Positions 1-9,387 of a stretch of 64,000 bases of DNA are shown one piece after another. The notes below the pieces were generated by a model. The model ran no database searches. It was not told the DNA's origin and saw nothing but the letters and a program-made list of their open reading frames with translations. The stretch is taken from assembly GCA_041908445.1 (NCBI GenBank), contig JAYRFK010000037.1, forward strand, positions 1 to 64,000. Direction: 5' to 3'. The position numbers and the translations under genes were made by a program. The DNA comes from JAEUJM01 sp041908445 (GTDB lineage: Bacteria; Actinomycetota; Acidimicrobiia; Acidimicrobiales; DATDAH01). Every line of letters begins with the position of its first letter. Positions within the stretch are counted from its first letter, which is position 1.

Positions 1-70
1 CTCGCTGTACCTGGTGGGCGCGGCGCGCGCCTGGGCCCGCACCCACGGCCTGGCGCCGGTCGCGGGCTGA
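1..70 (+). CDS. C-terminal end of a CDS, probably folylpolyglutamate synthase
   Basis: An open frame runs from base 2 into a TGA at 68-70 and encodes a 22-residue tail containing SLYLVGAARAWA. A tail of the form 'GS-L/V-YLVG-ARA' is typical of the extreme C-terminus of FolC (dihydrofolate/folylpolyglutamate synthase). In actinobacteria folC usually lies just upstream of ndk, and ndk follows here after an inserted conservon. The identity rests on a very short stretch plus gene order, so it is tentative. The 5' part lies outside the window. Confidence 0.45.
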   Translation, partial: SLYLVGAARAWARTHGLAPVAG

Positions 71-155
71 GTCCGCCACCCGCCCTCAATTCCGACCGCC
101 CACCTGCCGATGCTGGCCCAGGGGTCGAGTACCCACGTCTGGGAGGTCGTCGAGG

Positions 156-2111
156 TTGCTGTCACGTCTGAGGATCCGGACCCGGCTCGCACTGGTGATG
201 GCCGTGCCGCTCGTCGCGGTCGTCGGCGTGGCCGTCCTGAGCTACCAGACCATGGAAGCCGTGAAGGTGCAGGGCCCGTCCTACGACGAGGTGGTGAAGA
301 CCCAGGAGCTCGTCCAGGACGTGGTGGCGCCGCCCGAGTTCCTCGTCGAGAGCTACCTGGTCGTCCGCCAGCTCGCGACCGAGACCGACCCGGCCGAGGT
401 CGCGGTGCTCACCGAGCAGCTCGAGCAGCTGCACGCCACCTACGACGACCGCCACGAGTACTGGCAGGACAAGCTCGACGACGAGCCGCCCCTGCGGTTC
501 GCCCTGCTCAGCGACTCCTATGCCCCGGCCCAGGAGTTCTGGCAGATCGTCGACGAGCAGTTCCTGCCGGCCATCGAGGACGGTGACCGGGGTGAGGCCC
601 TCCGGCTGAGCGAAGGCCCGCTCAAGGGCGCGTACGAGCGCCACCGCGACGCCGTCGGCCGTGTCGTCCGCCTCGCCACCGAGCGCCAGGCCCAGGTCGA
701 GGCCGAGACCGCCGAGCTGGTCGACTGGCGCACCGACCTCCTCATCGCCTTCGTGGCCCTGGTCGCCGTGCTGGCGGTGGGGATGACGGCGTTGGTGGTC
801 CGCTCGATCCGCAAGCCCTTGCGGGCCCTCGAGCACGACCTGCCCCGGGTCGCCGAGGAGCTCGAGACCCTCGACCTCACCGAGGAGTCGCCGGCGCTCG
901 ACCTCACCGTGCCGAAGGGCCACGACGAGCTGTCCGAGGCGACCGTCGCGTTCAACTCGGTGGTGCGCACCGCGGTCGACCTCGCCGCCGAGCAGGTCCG
1001 CATCCGCCAGGAGGTGTCGGAGACGTACCTGCACCTCGGGCGCCGGAACCAGAACCTCCTGCGCCGCATGCTGTCGTTCGTCTCGGACCTCGAGCAGAAC
1101 GAGCGGGACGCCGAGGCCCTGGACCACCTGTTCCGCCTGGACCACCTGGCCACCCGCATGCGCCGCAACGCCGAGAGCCTGCTCGTGCTCGCCGGCGCCG
1201 AGCCCGCCCGCACCTGGTCGCGGCCGGTCCCGATGCTCGACGTCGTCCGTGCCGGCATCTCGGAGATCGAGGACTTCGGCCGGGTCGACCTCGTCGGCCT
1301 CGAGCCCGCGGCCGTGGCCGGGACGGCGGCATCCGACGTCACCCACCTGCTGGCGGAGCTGCTCGAGAACGCGGCGTTGTTCTCGCCGCCGACGACCTCG
1401 GTCGAGGTGCACGGCCGGCGGCGGGAGGACGGCTATGTGCTCTCGATCGTCGACCACGGCCTCGGCATGAACGCGGAGCAGTTGGCCGAGGTCCGCGCCC
1501 GGCTGTCCGGCGACGAGGCCGGCGCCCCCGCCAAGATGCTCGGCCTGCACGTGGTCGGCCGGCTCGCCGGCCGCTACGGCCTCAAGGTCGACCTGCGGGA
1601 GAACCCGAGCGGTGGCACCGTCGCCCTCGTGTGGCTGCCGTTCGGCATCGTGGGCCCGCTGACCGGCGACCGCGACGGCGCGGGGGAGCGGACGACGGCG
1701 ACGCCGGCACCGGAGCCCGTGCTGGCCGGCGTCGGCGCCGCGTCCACGCCCGGGTCGGCGGCCAGCGCTCCCGCTCCCGCTCCCACCTCCGACCCCGCCG
1801 ACGCACCGCTGGCGCCACGGCTGCCCAAGCTGGCCCCGGCCTCCGGGTTCGGCCCGACGCCCACCGCCGCTCCACCAGCCGCGCCGCCCGCACCGGTCGC
1901 GCCGTCGCCCGCCCCGACCGGGCCCGCGCCCGCGCTGAGGGCGCGGCCCCGGGCCAGCGGCGGCGCCGTCCCGCCCGAGAGCGTGGCCGCGCCGGCCGCA
2001 CCCCCGCGGCGCTCCGCCGAGGAGGTGCGCTCCAACCTCGCCCGCCTCCAGGCCGGCGTACGCCAGGCCCGTCACGACCGTCCGCCGACCGACCCCGGGA
2101 GCCTCCGGTGA
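156..2111 (+). CDS. Conservon sensor kinase-like protein (CvnA type)
   Basis: Membrane histidine-kinase-like protein of 651 aa and first gene of a conservon, the four-gene actinobacterial module thought to act like a G-protein signalling complex at the membrane. TM1 is about residues 10-30 and TM2 about 193-215, enclosing an extracytoplasmic helical sensor of about 160 residues. A HAMP-like segment follows (about 216-275), then a dimerisation region with LFRLDHLATRMRRNAE, and an HATPase domain with N-box LLENAALFSPP and G-box DHGLGM (about 400-495). The last 150 residues are Pro/Ala-rich and probably disordered. The start is a TTG preceded by GGGAGG at 141-146. The stop overlaps the next GTG (GTGA), so translation is probably coupled. 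The input signal cannot be read from the sequence. Confidence 0.88.
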   Translation: MLSRLRIRTRLALVMAVPLVAVVGVAVLSYQTMEAVKVQGPSYDEVVKTQELVQDVVAPPEFLVESYLVVRQLATETDPAEVAVLTEQLEQLHATYDDRHEYWQDKLDDEPPLRFALLSDSYAPAQEFWQIVDEQFLPAIEDGDRGEALRLSEGPLKGAYERHRDAVGRVVRLATERQAQVEAETAELVDWRTDLLIAFVALVAVLAVGMTALVVRSIRKPLRALEHDLPRVAEELETLDLTEESPALDLTVPKGHDELSEATVAFNSVVRTAVDLAAEQVRIRQEVSETYLHLGRRNQNLLRRMLSFVSDLEQNERDAEALDHLFRLDHLATRMRRNAESLLVLAGAEPARTWSRPVPMLDVVRAGISEIEDFGRVDLVGLEPAAVAGTAASDVTHLLAELLENAALFSPPTTSVEVHGRRREDGYVLSIVDHGLGMNAEQLAEVRARLSGDEAGAPAKMLGLHVVGRLAGRYGLKVDLRENPSGGTVALVWLPFGIVGPLTGDRDGAGERTTATPAPEPVLAGVGAASTPGSAASAPAPAPTSDPADAPLAPRLPKLAPASGFGPTPTAAPPAAPPAPVAPSPAPTGPAPALRARPRASGGAVPPESVAAPAAPPRRSAEEVRSNLARLQAGVRQARHDRPPTDPGSLR

Positions 2112-2536
2112 CCACGACCGATCTCAGTGAGCAGGTCCGAAACATCAGCTGGCTCCTGTCGAGCTTCGTCGACAGCACCGCGGAGGTCGAGGAGGCCATC
2201 GCGGTCTCGTCCGACGGGCTGCTCATGGCCATGTCGTCGTCGCTCGACCGCGCCGCCGCCGACCAGCTTGCGGCGATCGTGTCCGGGCTGCGGAGCCTCG
2301 CCGACGGCGCGGCACGCGTCACCGGCCGGGGCGCGCTCAACCAGGCCATCGTCGAGATGGGCGACGGCTACCTCTTCGTCACCGCGATCAGCGGGGGTTC
2401 CTGCCTCGGGGTCGTCGCCGGCCGGGACTGCGACCTCGGCGCCGTCGGCTACGGGACGACCCTGCTCGTGGAGCGCGTGGGCACCTCGCTCACCCCGGAG
2501 CTCATCGCCGAGCTGAAGGGTGCGCTGGCCCGGTGA
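2108..2536 (+). CDS. Roadblock/LC7 domain protein of conservon (CvnB type)
   Basis: Small 142-aa roadblock/LC7 protein, the second conservon component. Proteins of this family dimerise and serve as partners or GTPase-activating-like factors for the module's small GTPase. The start is the GTG at 2108, inside the GTGA overlap with the kinase stop; the protein begins MTTTDLSEQVRNISWLL. The family pattern is visible: FVDSTAEVEEAIAVSSDGLLMA early, then GYLFVTAISGGSCLGVVA near residues 90-110, ending in a helix. Strict gene order and overlaps on both sides support one operon of four genes. Confidence 0.9.
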   Translation: MTTTDLSEQVRNISWLLSSFVDSTAEVEEAIAVSSDGLLMAMSSSLDRAAADQLAAIVSGLRSLADGAARVTGRGALNQAIVEMGDGYLFVTAISGGSCLGVVAGRDCDLGAVGYGTTLLVERVGTSLTPELIAELKGALAR

Positions 2537-2931
2537 CGAGGCCGCCCCTCGGTGCGCGCCCCGGCGAGGGGGCCTCGACCCCCGACGACGCCGCGGGGGA
2601 GCACGGGGTGCGCCCGTACCTGCTCACCAGGGGCCGGACGCGCTCGGCCCAGCTCGCCGACGGCTTCGAGACCCTCGTCCGGCTCACCGAGTTGGGTCGC
2701 GAGCGGGTCGGGCGCCTGGGCCCGGAGCACGACGCGCTGCTCCGCCTGGCCGGCGCCCCGGTCTCGATCGCCGAGCTCTCCGCTCGCCTCGCTCTGCCGC
2801 TCGGGGTCACCCAGGTCCTCGCCGGCGACCTCGTGGGGGGCGGCCTCCTCGCCCAGCACGCCGGCCTCGCCGCCGGGACCAAGGACCCGGACCTGCTCCG
2901 TCGCGTCATCTCCGCCTTCGAGAAGATCTGA
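2533..2931 (+). CDS. DUF742 protein of conservon (CvnC type)
   Basis: 132-aa protein of the DUF742 family, the third conservon gene. It carries the family's winged-helix-like features: RPYLLTRGRTRS near the N-terminus, then SIAELSARLALPLGVTQVLAGDLV and the hydrophobic GLL segment, and near the end PDLLRRVISAFEKI. Starts at GTG 2533 within a GTGA overlap with the roadblock gene. The next gene, the GTPase, starts 9 nt after its stop. Its biochemical role is not established; co-occurrence with the kinase and GTPase suggests it is a complex subunit. Confidence 0.9.
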   Translation: MTRPPLGARPGEGASTPDDAAGEHGVRPYLLTRGRTRSAQLADGFETLVRLTELGRERVGRLGPEHDALLRLAGAPVSIAELSARLALPLGVTQVLAGDLVGGGLLAQHAGLAAGTKDPDLLRRVISAFEKI

Positions 2932-2940
2932 GGACGCTCC

Positions 2941-3507
2941 ATGCCCGAACCGCTCCCCATCAAGCTCGTCGTCGCCGGCGGCTTCGGCGTGGGCAAGACC
3001 ACCCTGGTGGGCGCCGTCTCCGAGATCGAGCCGTTGACGACCGAGGCCGCCATGACGACGGTCGCGGCCCACGTCGACGATCTCGGTGACGTGTCGACCA
3101 AGACGACGACCACGGTCGCCATGGACTTCGGGCGCATCACCCTCGACGGTGGGCTCGTGATGTACCTGTTCGGGACCCCCGGCCAGGACCGGTTCGGGTT
3201 CATGTGGGACGACCTCGTGGTGGGCTCGTTGGGGGCGCTGGTGCTCATCGACAGCCGTCGCTTCGACGACTGCTTCCCGGCGGTCGACTACTTCGAGTCG
3301 CGTGACATCCCGTTCATCGCCGCCGTCAACCAGTTCGACGGGGTCGCCCACCACCGCCTCAGCGACGTGGCCACGGCCCTCGACGTGGCCCCCGACGTGC
3401 CGGTCATCTCGATCGACGCCCGTGATCGCGAGTCGGTCAAGGAGGCGATCCTGGTGCTGTTGAACCACGCGCTCGACCGGGCGACCGGCGCGATGACCTA
3501 CGCCTGA
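2941..3507 (+). CDS. Conservon Ras-like small GTPase (CvnD type)
   Basis: 188-aa MglA/Ras-like GTPase, fourth conservon gene. The P-loop GGFGVGKT is at residues 13-20. A switch II region reads FGTPGQDRFGFMW, where Ras proteins have DTAGQ. The base-recognition motif is NQFD instead of the usual NKxD, a substitution common in this family. There is no membrane anchor or lipidation motif. No cytochrome P450 gene, which often ends conservons, follows; a pilin-like gene comes next after 76 nt. It probably switches between GDP and GTP under control of the roadblock and DUF742 partners. Confidence 0.92.
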   Translation: MPEPLPIKLVVAGGFGVGKTTLVGAVSEIEPLTTEAAMTTVAAHVDDLGDVSTKTTTTVAMDFGRITLDGGLVMYLFGTPGQDRFGFMWDDLVVGSLGALVLIDSRRFDDCFPAVDYFESRDIPFIAAVNQFDGVAHHRLSDVATALDVAPDVPVISIDARDRESVKEAILVLLNHALDRATGAMTYA

Positions 3508-3583
3508 GGCCCACGGGGGCCGTCGGGCCCCTCCGCGCGACCGAGCACTTGATCCGCGGGCCGCAACGGCCGATAGGACGCCC

Positions 3584-4249
3584 ATGGGACCGGTTCGCCG
3601 CGCGTGGCGTCGCTGCCTGGGCGCCGAGCGGGGGGCCACGGCCGTGGAGTACGCCCTCGTCGGGGCGCTGGTGCTCTTCACCTGCCTCGGTGCCATCAAG
3701 GCCCTGGAGCGGCGGGCGGACGACTACTACGACACCACGAGCACGCGCATCGGCGCGCTGCCGAGCATCGACGCCTCGGCGCCGACGGGTACGTCGATCC
3801 CCGGCGCGTCATCGACGACGACCACGGTCGCACCGACCACGACGACGGCGGCGCCCACCACCACGACCACGGCGGCGCCGCCCACGACCACGACGACGGC
3901 GCCGCCCACGACCACCACGACGGCGGCACCCCGTAGCTACGTCAGCGCGACGAGCGACACCTCGGACACGTCGGGGTGGGGGACCTGGCGTCCCGCCCTG
4001 ACGGTGTCCATCAGGAACACCTCCACGAACGGCGCGGTCGCCAACGCCAACGTGACGGTCACGTTCCGGCGCACGAACGGCACCACCCTCGGGACCGACA
4101 GCTGCACGACCGACGCGACCGGTCAGTGCGAGGCCCAGATCCGCGGTGTCGCGGACAGCATCACGACGGTCGTCGCCACCGTCACCTCGGTGACCTCGAC
4201 GCCGAGCTGGAACGGCGCCACCTCGGCCCGCACCATCGCGCACCCGTAG
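3584..4249 (+). CDS. Flp-type pilin-like protein with Thr-rich stalk and C-terminal beta-domain
   Basis: 221 aa. The N-terminus has a type IVb (Flp) prepilin signal: a basic leader up to G17, then ATAVEYALVGALVLF with Glu at +5 and Tyr at +6 after the predicted G17/A18 cleavage site. Residues about 66-113 are almost only Thr, Ala and Pro. The last 105 residues look like an extracellular beta-sandwich (TVSIRNTSTNGAVANANVTVTF), of the Big/CARDB-like kind, with one Cys pair (SCTTDATGQC). True Flp pilins are only about 60-80 aa, so this is an Flp head on a stalked domain: a minor pilin or pilus-bound adhesin, or a surface-anchored protein. No tad assembly genes adjoin it. ATG preceded by AGGA at 3575-3578. 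Confidence 0.72.
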   Translation: MGPVRRAWRRCLGAERGATAVEYALVGALVLFTCLGAIKALERRADDYYDTTSTRIGALPSIDASAPTGTSIPGASSTTTTVAPTTTTAAPTTTTTAAPPTTTTTAPPTTTTTAAPRSYVSATSDTSDTSGWGTWRPALTVSIRNTSTNGAVANANVTVTFRRTNGTTLGTDSCTTDATGQCEAQIRGVADSITTVVATVTSVTSTPSWNGATSARTIAHP

Positions 4250-4283
4250 CCGGGGCGATTTCCGCGTGACCGGGCTCGCTCCC

Positions 4284-4289
4284 TAACCT
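4284..4289 (+). promoter_or_regulatory. -10 element of ndk
   Basis: TAACCT lies 9 nt before the ndk ATG and leaves room for only a few bases of leader. No convincing -35 element is visible. It fits the TAnnnT-near-start pattern seen before ten other genes in this window. Confidence 0.4.
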
Positions 4290-4298
4290 CGCCCGCCC

Positions 4299-4709
4299 AT
4301 GGACCGAACCCTCGTCATCGCCAAGCCCGACGCCGTGGAACGCGGCCTCGCCGGGGAGATCGTCAGCCGCCTCGAGCGCAAGGGCCTGCGCCTGGTCGCC
4401 GCCGAGCTGCGCACCATCGACGCCGAGACCGCCGGCCGCCACTACGCCGAGCACGAGGGCAAGCCGTTCTACGGCGAGCTGGTCAGCTTCATCGGGCGGT
4501 CGCCGGCGCTGGTGCTGGTGGTCGAGGGCCCGTCGGACACCTGGAAGGTCGTCCGGACCATGATGGGCACCACGAACCCCGCGGAGGCCGCCCCGGGCAC
4601 CATCCGGGGTGACTTCGGCACCGAGCTGACCGAGAACCTGGTCCACGGCTCGGACTCGCTGGAGTCGGCCGAGCGCGAGATCGCCATCTTCTTCCCGGGC
4701 CTGGCCTAA
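4299..4709 (+). CDS. ndk: Nucleoside diphosphate kinase
   Basis: 136-aa cytosolic enzyme that moves the gamma-phosphate from ATP onto NDPs through a phosphohistidine, balancing NTP and dNTP pools. The N-terminal RTLVIAKPDAVERG, the middle GTTNPAEAAPGTIRG and the active-site NLVHGSDS with catalytic His116 are all present. Length matches the family. It stands alone between the pilin-like gene and mreB. There is no obvious Shine-Dalgarno sequence, in line with a leaderless or very short-leader transcript. Confidence 0.97.
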   Translation: MDRTLVIAKPDAVERGLAGEIVSRLERKGLRLVAAELRTIDAETAGRHYAEHEGKPFYGELVSFIGRSPALVLVVEGPSDTWKVVRTMMGTTNPAEAAPGTIRGDFGTELTENLVHGSDSLESAEREIAIFFPGLA

Positions 4710-4749
4710 CCTGGGGCGGGGCCGGGGCGCGGCCTCATTGCATTTGCGT

Positions 4750-4755
4750 TACAAT
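4750..4755 (+). promoter_or_regulatory. Candidate -10 element before mreB
   Basis: TACAAT sits in a short A/T-rich island (about 4737-4755), unusual for this DNA, 34 nt before the mreB ATG. The leader would be roughly 28 nt. A matching -35 is not clear. It probably drives the mreB-mreC-mreD-mrdA-rodA unit. Confidence 0.4.
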
Positions 4756-4789
4756 CCCCCAAACCCGACTGCGGAGTAGGGGTTCCTGG

Positions 4790-5827
<1,038 letters not shown>

Positions 5828-5839
5828 CCCGGCCCCGGC

Positions 5840-6736
5840 GTGGCGCCCCCGCGCGAGCCCGGACGGTCGCGCACCACGATCGTGGTGCTGGTCCTCATCT
5901 CGATCTCGGTCATCGCGCTCGACGCCGGCGGCTTCGGCCCCGTCAACAGCGTGAAGTCGGGCCTCGGGACGGTCTTCAGCCCCGTGCGGGCCGTGGGCGA
6001 TGCGGTGTTCGGTCCCGTCGGGGACGCCTTCAACGGCGTGTTCAACCGCGAGGACCTCGCCGCCGAGAACGAGCGCCTCCGCGAGGAGGTCGACCGCCTG
6101 AGGGGGCAGCAGGCCCAGGCCCAGGAGGCCGCCGCCGCGCTCGACGAGATGCGCCAGGCCCTCCGCCTGCCCACCTACGAGGGCATCACCAGCACCCACG
6201 CCGAGGTCGTGTCCGGCGGGTCGTCGAACTTCGACCGCACGATCCAGATCAACAAGGGCGCCAACGCCGGGATCCGGCGGGGCATGCCGGTGATCACCGC
6301 CGCCGGCCTGGTCGGTCGCGTCGTCGAGGTGTCGCTCAACTCCGCGCACGTGCAGCTCGTCACGGACCCGGACTTCCGCGTGGGGGTCAAACACGTCATC
6401 AGCAGCGACATCGGGGTGGCGGAGGGTCGCGGCCCCGACCTGCCCCTGCGGGTGGCGGTCGGCCTCGACGCGACCACGGAGATCCACACCGGCGACTACT
6501 TCACGACCAGCGGGGTCGAGCACAGCCTCTTCCCGCCGGGCATCCCGGTCGGACGGGCCACCGAGGCGGTCGCGGCCGCCCAGCCCGCCGCCGACGGCGA
6601 GGCCACCACCACGACGACGAGCACCACGACGCCCTCCCGCAGCATCGAGCAGACCATCGACCTGGTGCCCGCCGCCGACGTGGACCACCTCCGGTTCGTG
6701 TCGGTCATGCTCTGGACCCCGGGCCAGGGCTCGTGA
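5840..6736 (+). CDS. mreC: Rod shape-determining protein MreC
   Basis: 298-aa bitopic membrane protein linking MreB/RodA to periplasmic PBPs. One TM helix (about residues 12-32) is followed by a coiled coil (about 73-115, rich in ENERLREEVDRLRGQ) and two MreC beta-domains (about 120-260), with GMPVITAAGLVGRV as a family motif. A Thr-rich insertion (about 255-265) precedes the last strand. Starts with GTG at 5840. Its stop overlaps the mreD GTG (GTGA). Confidence 0.94.
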   Translation: MAPPREPGRSRTTIVVLVLISISVIALDAGGFGPVNSVKSGLGTVFSPVRAVGDAVFGPVGDAFNGVFNREDLAAENERLREEVDRLRGQQAQAQEAAAALDEMRQALRLPTYEGITSTHAEVVSGGSSNFDRTIQINKGANAGIRRGMPVITAAGLVGRVVEVSLNSAHVQLVTDPDFRVGVKHVISSDIGVAEGRGPDLPLRVAVGLDATTEIHTGDYFTTSGVEHSLFPPGIPVGRATEAVAAAQPAADGEATTTTTSTTTPSRSIEQTIDLVPAADVDHLRFVSVMLWTPGQGS

Positions 6737-7311
6737 TCACCCCCGACTGGTTCCGGACGGCCCTCGTGGTGCTGCTGGGCGTGCTGTTCCAGGTCTGCCT
6801 GTTCGCGAACACCCCCGTGTTCGGGGTGCTCCCCGACGTCATCCTCCTGACGACCATCGGCGTGGCCCTCGCCGGCGGCCCCGAGCGCGGGGCGATCGCG
6901 GGCTTCGTCGGCGGGCTGCTCTTCGACGTCACCGTCACCACCCCGTTCGGCCTCTCCGCCCTCGTCGGCGCCTCGACGGGCTACGTCGTGGGCGGCCTCC
7001 AGCACACCGTCCTGGGGAGCACCTGGTGGACCCCGCTGGCCGTGGCGGGCATCGCCAGCAGCGCCGCCACCCTGGCCTACGCGGTCCTCGGGGCGCTGCT
7101 GGGCAACCTCGACTGGCTCTCCCCGCACACCGTCGTGGTGGCGCTGGTGGTGGGCCTCTGCAACGCGGTGCTGGCCGTGGTGGTGCTGCCGATCTGCCGG
7201 TGGAGCCAGGGCGAGCCCCTCGGCCTGGACCGGCTCCGCCTGCCCTCGTTCCTCGCGGACCGGCGGGGGCGGGGGGGTCGCCGGCGGCGACGCCCGCGCG
7301 GCGCCTGGTGA
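6733..7311 (+). CDS. mreD: Rod shape-determining protein MreD
   Basis: 192-aa polytopic membrane protein with about five or six TM helices, starting at the GTG that overlaps the mreC stop. The family feature PDVILLTTIGVALAGGPERGAIAGFVGGLLFDV is clear. The tail after the last helix is very basic (RRGRGGRRRRRPRG), probably cytosolic. It works with MreC in the elongation complex. Confidence 0.92.
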   Translation: MITPDWFRTALVVLLGVLFQVCLFANTPVFGVLPDVILLTTIGVALAGGPERGAIAGFVGGLLFDVTVTTPFGLSALVGASTGYVVGGLQHTVLGSTWWTPLAVAGIASSAATLAYAVLGALLGNLDWLSPHTVVVALVVGLCNAVLAVVVLPICRWSQGEPLGLDRLRLPSFLADRRGRGGRRRRRPRGAW

Positions 7312-7358
7312 TGCCATGATCGGAGCGTCCCCAACCGAGACCCCCAGGGAAGACCACC

Positions 7359-9368
7359 GTGTCTGAGAACCCTGGCCTCCGGCTGAGCGTCGTCGGCATC
7401 GTCGCCCTCTCGCTGTTCGCCGCCCTGTTCGTGCGCATGTACACGCTGCAGGTGCTGCAGCGGTCCGACTTCCAGCAGGTGGCCACCGACAACCGCCTGC
7501 GCATCGTCCACCAGCAGGCGCCGCGCGGCCGCATCCTCGACCGGAACCAGACCGTGCTCGTCGACAGCCACGAGGTGCTCCAGGTCGTGGCCGACGTCCG
7601 CGAGTTGCCGTCGGCCGAGGCCGCCCCCGACGAGCGCGCCCGGGTGCTCGGCCTGCTCGCGCAGCAGCTCACGACCGACGACGCGCCCGTCACGGTCGCC
7701 TCCCTCGAGGACGCGCTGAAGGAGAACCTGATCGACCCCTTCGCCCCGGTGGCCCTCGTCACCGACGTGACCGACGACGTGATGGTGTCGGTCATGGAGC
7801 GCCAGAGCGAGCTGCCCGGCATCTCCGTCCGGCGCACGACCGTGCGCCAGTACCCCTACGGCTCGCTCGGCGCCCACGTCCTCGGCTACGTCGGCTCCAT
7901 CAGCCAGGAGAAGCTCGACCAGATCGACGAGGACACCGACGGGCGAAACCCCCTCGACTACGAGCCGGGCGACGAGATCGGGCGCTCGGGCATCGAGGGC
8001 GCCTACGAGGACGTGCTGCGCGGCCAGCCGGGCCAGACCGCGTACGAGGTCGACTCCGCGGGCAACATCGTGCGGGTCGTGCCGGAGCTCACCGAGGCAC
8101 CGGTGCCGGGCCACGACCTGCTGACCACCCTCGACGTGAACGTCCAGTACCTCGCCGAGACCGAGCTCGCCACCCGGATGGACGTGGTCGAGGACACCTA
8201 CCCCGAGGCCGGCGGCTCGGTGGTGGTCCTGGACCCGAACACGGGCGGCGTGGTGGCGATGGCGTCCTACCCCACGTTCAACCCCAACGACTTCCTGAAC
8301 GGCATCAGCCAGGAGCAGTACGCGGCCCTGGCCGACCCGAACGGCCCGCTGCCCCTGTTGAACCGGGCCGTGGCCGGTGAGTACGCCCCGGGATCGACCT
8401 TCAAGCCCTTCACCGCGCTGGCCGCCATCGACAACGGCGTGCGCACGCCGGCCGACACCGTGAACGACCCCGGTGAGTACCAGGCGCAGAACTGCGAGGG
8501 CGACACCTGCACCTTCCGCAACGACGAGTCCGTGCCCCACGGGGCCGTGAACCTGGCCCGCTCGCTGACGGTGTCGAGCGACTACTACTACTACCAGATC
8601 GGCGACATCCTCTGGCTGCGCCGCGACGAGGTCGGCGAGGAGGCGCTGCAGGACACCGCCCGCATGTTCGGCTTCGGCCACACCACCGGCATCGAGCTGG
8701 GGGAGGAGCGCGACGGCGTCGTGCCGACCCCCGAGCGCAAGATCCGCAACCACGAGGAGAACCCCACGGCGTTCCCCTACGGGGACTGGCTGAGCGGCGA
8801 CAACATCAACCTCTCGATCGGTCAGGGCGACCTCCTCGTCACGCCCCTGCAACTCGCCAACGCCTACGGCGCGCTCGCCAACGGTGGCAACGTCTGGCGT
8901 CCCCACCTCGCCACCGCCGTCGGCGACCCGGTCGACCAGGGCATCCAGGTCACCGAGCGCTTCGACCCCGCGCTCATCGGCCGCTACAACCTGACCCCGG
9001 CCACCCGCGCCCCCATCGTCGAGGGCCTCGTGGGCGTCACGAGCAGCGGGGAGGGCACCGCGCTCCGCGCCTTCGAGAACAACCCGCCGGGCTACCCGGT
9101 CGCCGGCAAGACCGGCACGGCCCAGGTGTCGGGCAAGGGCAACACCTCGGTGTTCGCCGGGTTCGGCCCGGTCGTGCCCGACCACCTGCCCGACTACGTG
9201 GCCGCCGCCATCCTCGAGCAGGCCGGCTACGGCGGTGACGTGGCCGCCCCGCTCATCGCGCGCATCTTCGCCGGCCTCGCCGACCCGGCCCAGCTCCCGA
9301 TCGCGCCCCGGGCCGAGGACGTGCTCGACGGCACCGTGACCCCGACCACCGTGGCCCCCACGGGATGA
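7359..9368 (+). CDS. mrdA: Penicillin-binding protein 2 (elongation transpeptidase)
   Basis: 669-aa class B PBP that crosslinks new peptidoglycan, anchored by one N-terminal TM (about residues 8-28). A dimerisation domain with RGRILDRNQTVLVDS leads into the transpeptidase domain, whose three motifs are present: STFK with nucleophile Ser346, SSD at 406-408, and KTGTAQ at 584-589. A short Thr-rich tail ends the protein. GTG start with AGGGAAG just upstream; it lies 47 nt behind mreD. Partner of RodA, encoded next. Confidence 0.95.
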   Translation: MSENPGLRLSVVGIVALSLFAALFVRMYTLQVLQRSDFQQVATDNRLRIVHQQAPRGRILDRNQTVLVDSHEVLQVVADVRELPSAEAAPDERARVLGLLAQQLTTDDAPVTVASLEDALKENLIDPFAPVALVTDVTDDVMVSVMERQSELPGISVRRTTVRQYPYGSLGAHVLGYVGSISQEKLDQIDEDTDGRNPLDYEPGDEIGRSGIEGAYEDVLRGQPGQTAYEVDSAGNIVRVVPELTEAPVPGHDLLTTLDVNVQYLAETELATRMDVVEDTYPEAGGSVVVLDPNTGGVVAMASYPTFNPNDFLNGISQEQYAALADPNGPLPLLNRAVAGEYAPGSTFKPFTALAAIDNGVRTPADTVNDPGEYQAQNCEGDTCTFRNDESVPHGAVNLARSLTVSSDYYYYQIGDILWLRRDEVGEEALQDTARMFGFGHTTGIELGEERDGVVPTPERKIRNHEENPTAFPYGDWLSGDNINLSIGQGDLLVTPLQLANAYGALANGGNVWRPHLATAVGDPVDQGIQVTERFDPALIGRYNLTPATRAPIVEGLVGVTSSGEGTALRAFENNPPGYPVAGKTGTAQVSGKGNTSVFAGFGPVVPDHLPDYVAAAILEQAGYGGDVAAPLIARIFAGLADPAQLPIAPRAEDVLDGTVTPTTVAPTG

Positions 9369-9387
9369 CCGGCGAGAGGACCCCCTG

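Noticed and set aside
3820..3930. Repeated ACCACGACG-like DNA that could be taken for a tandem repeat or CRISPR
   Set aside because: It is the codon repeat of the Thr/Pro/Ala stalk of the pilin-like protein; no spacers, no regular repeat unit.
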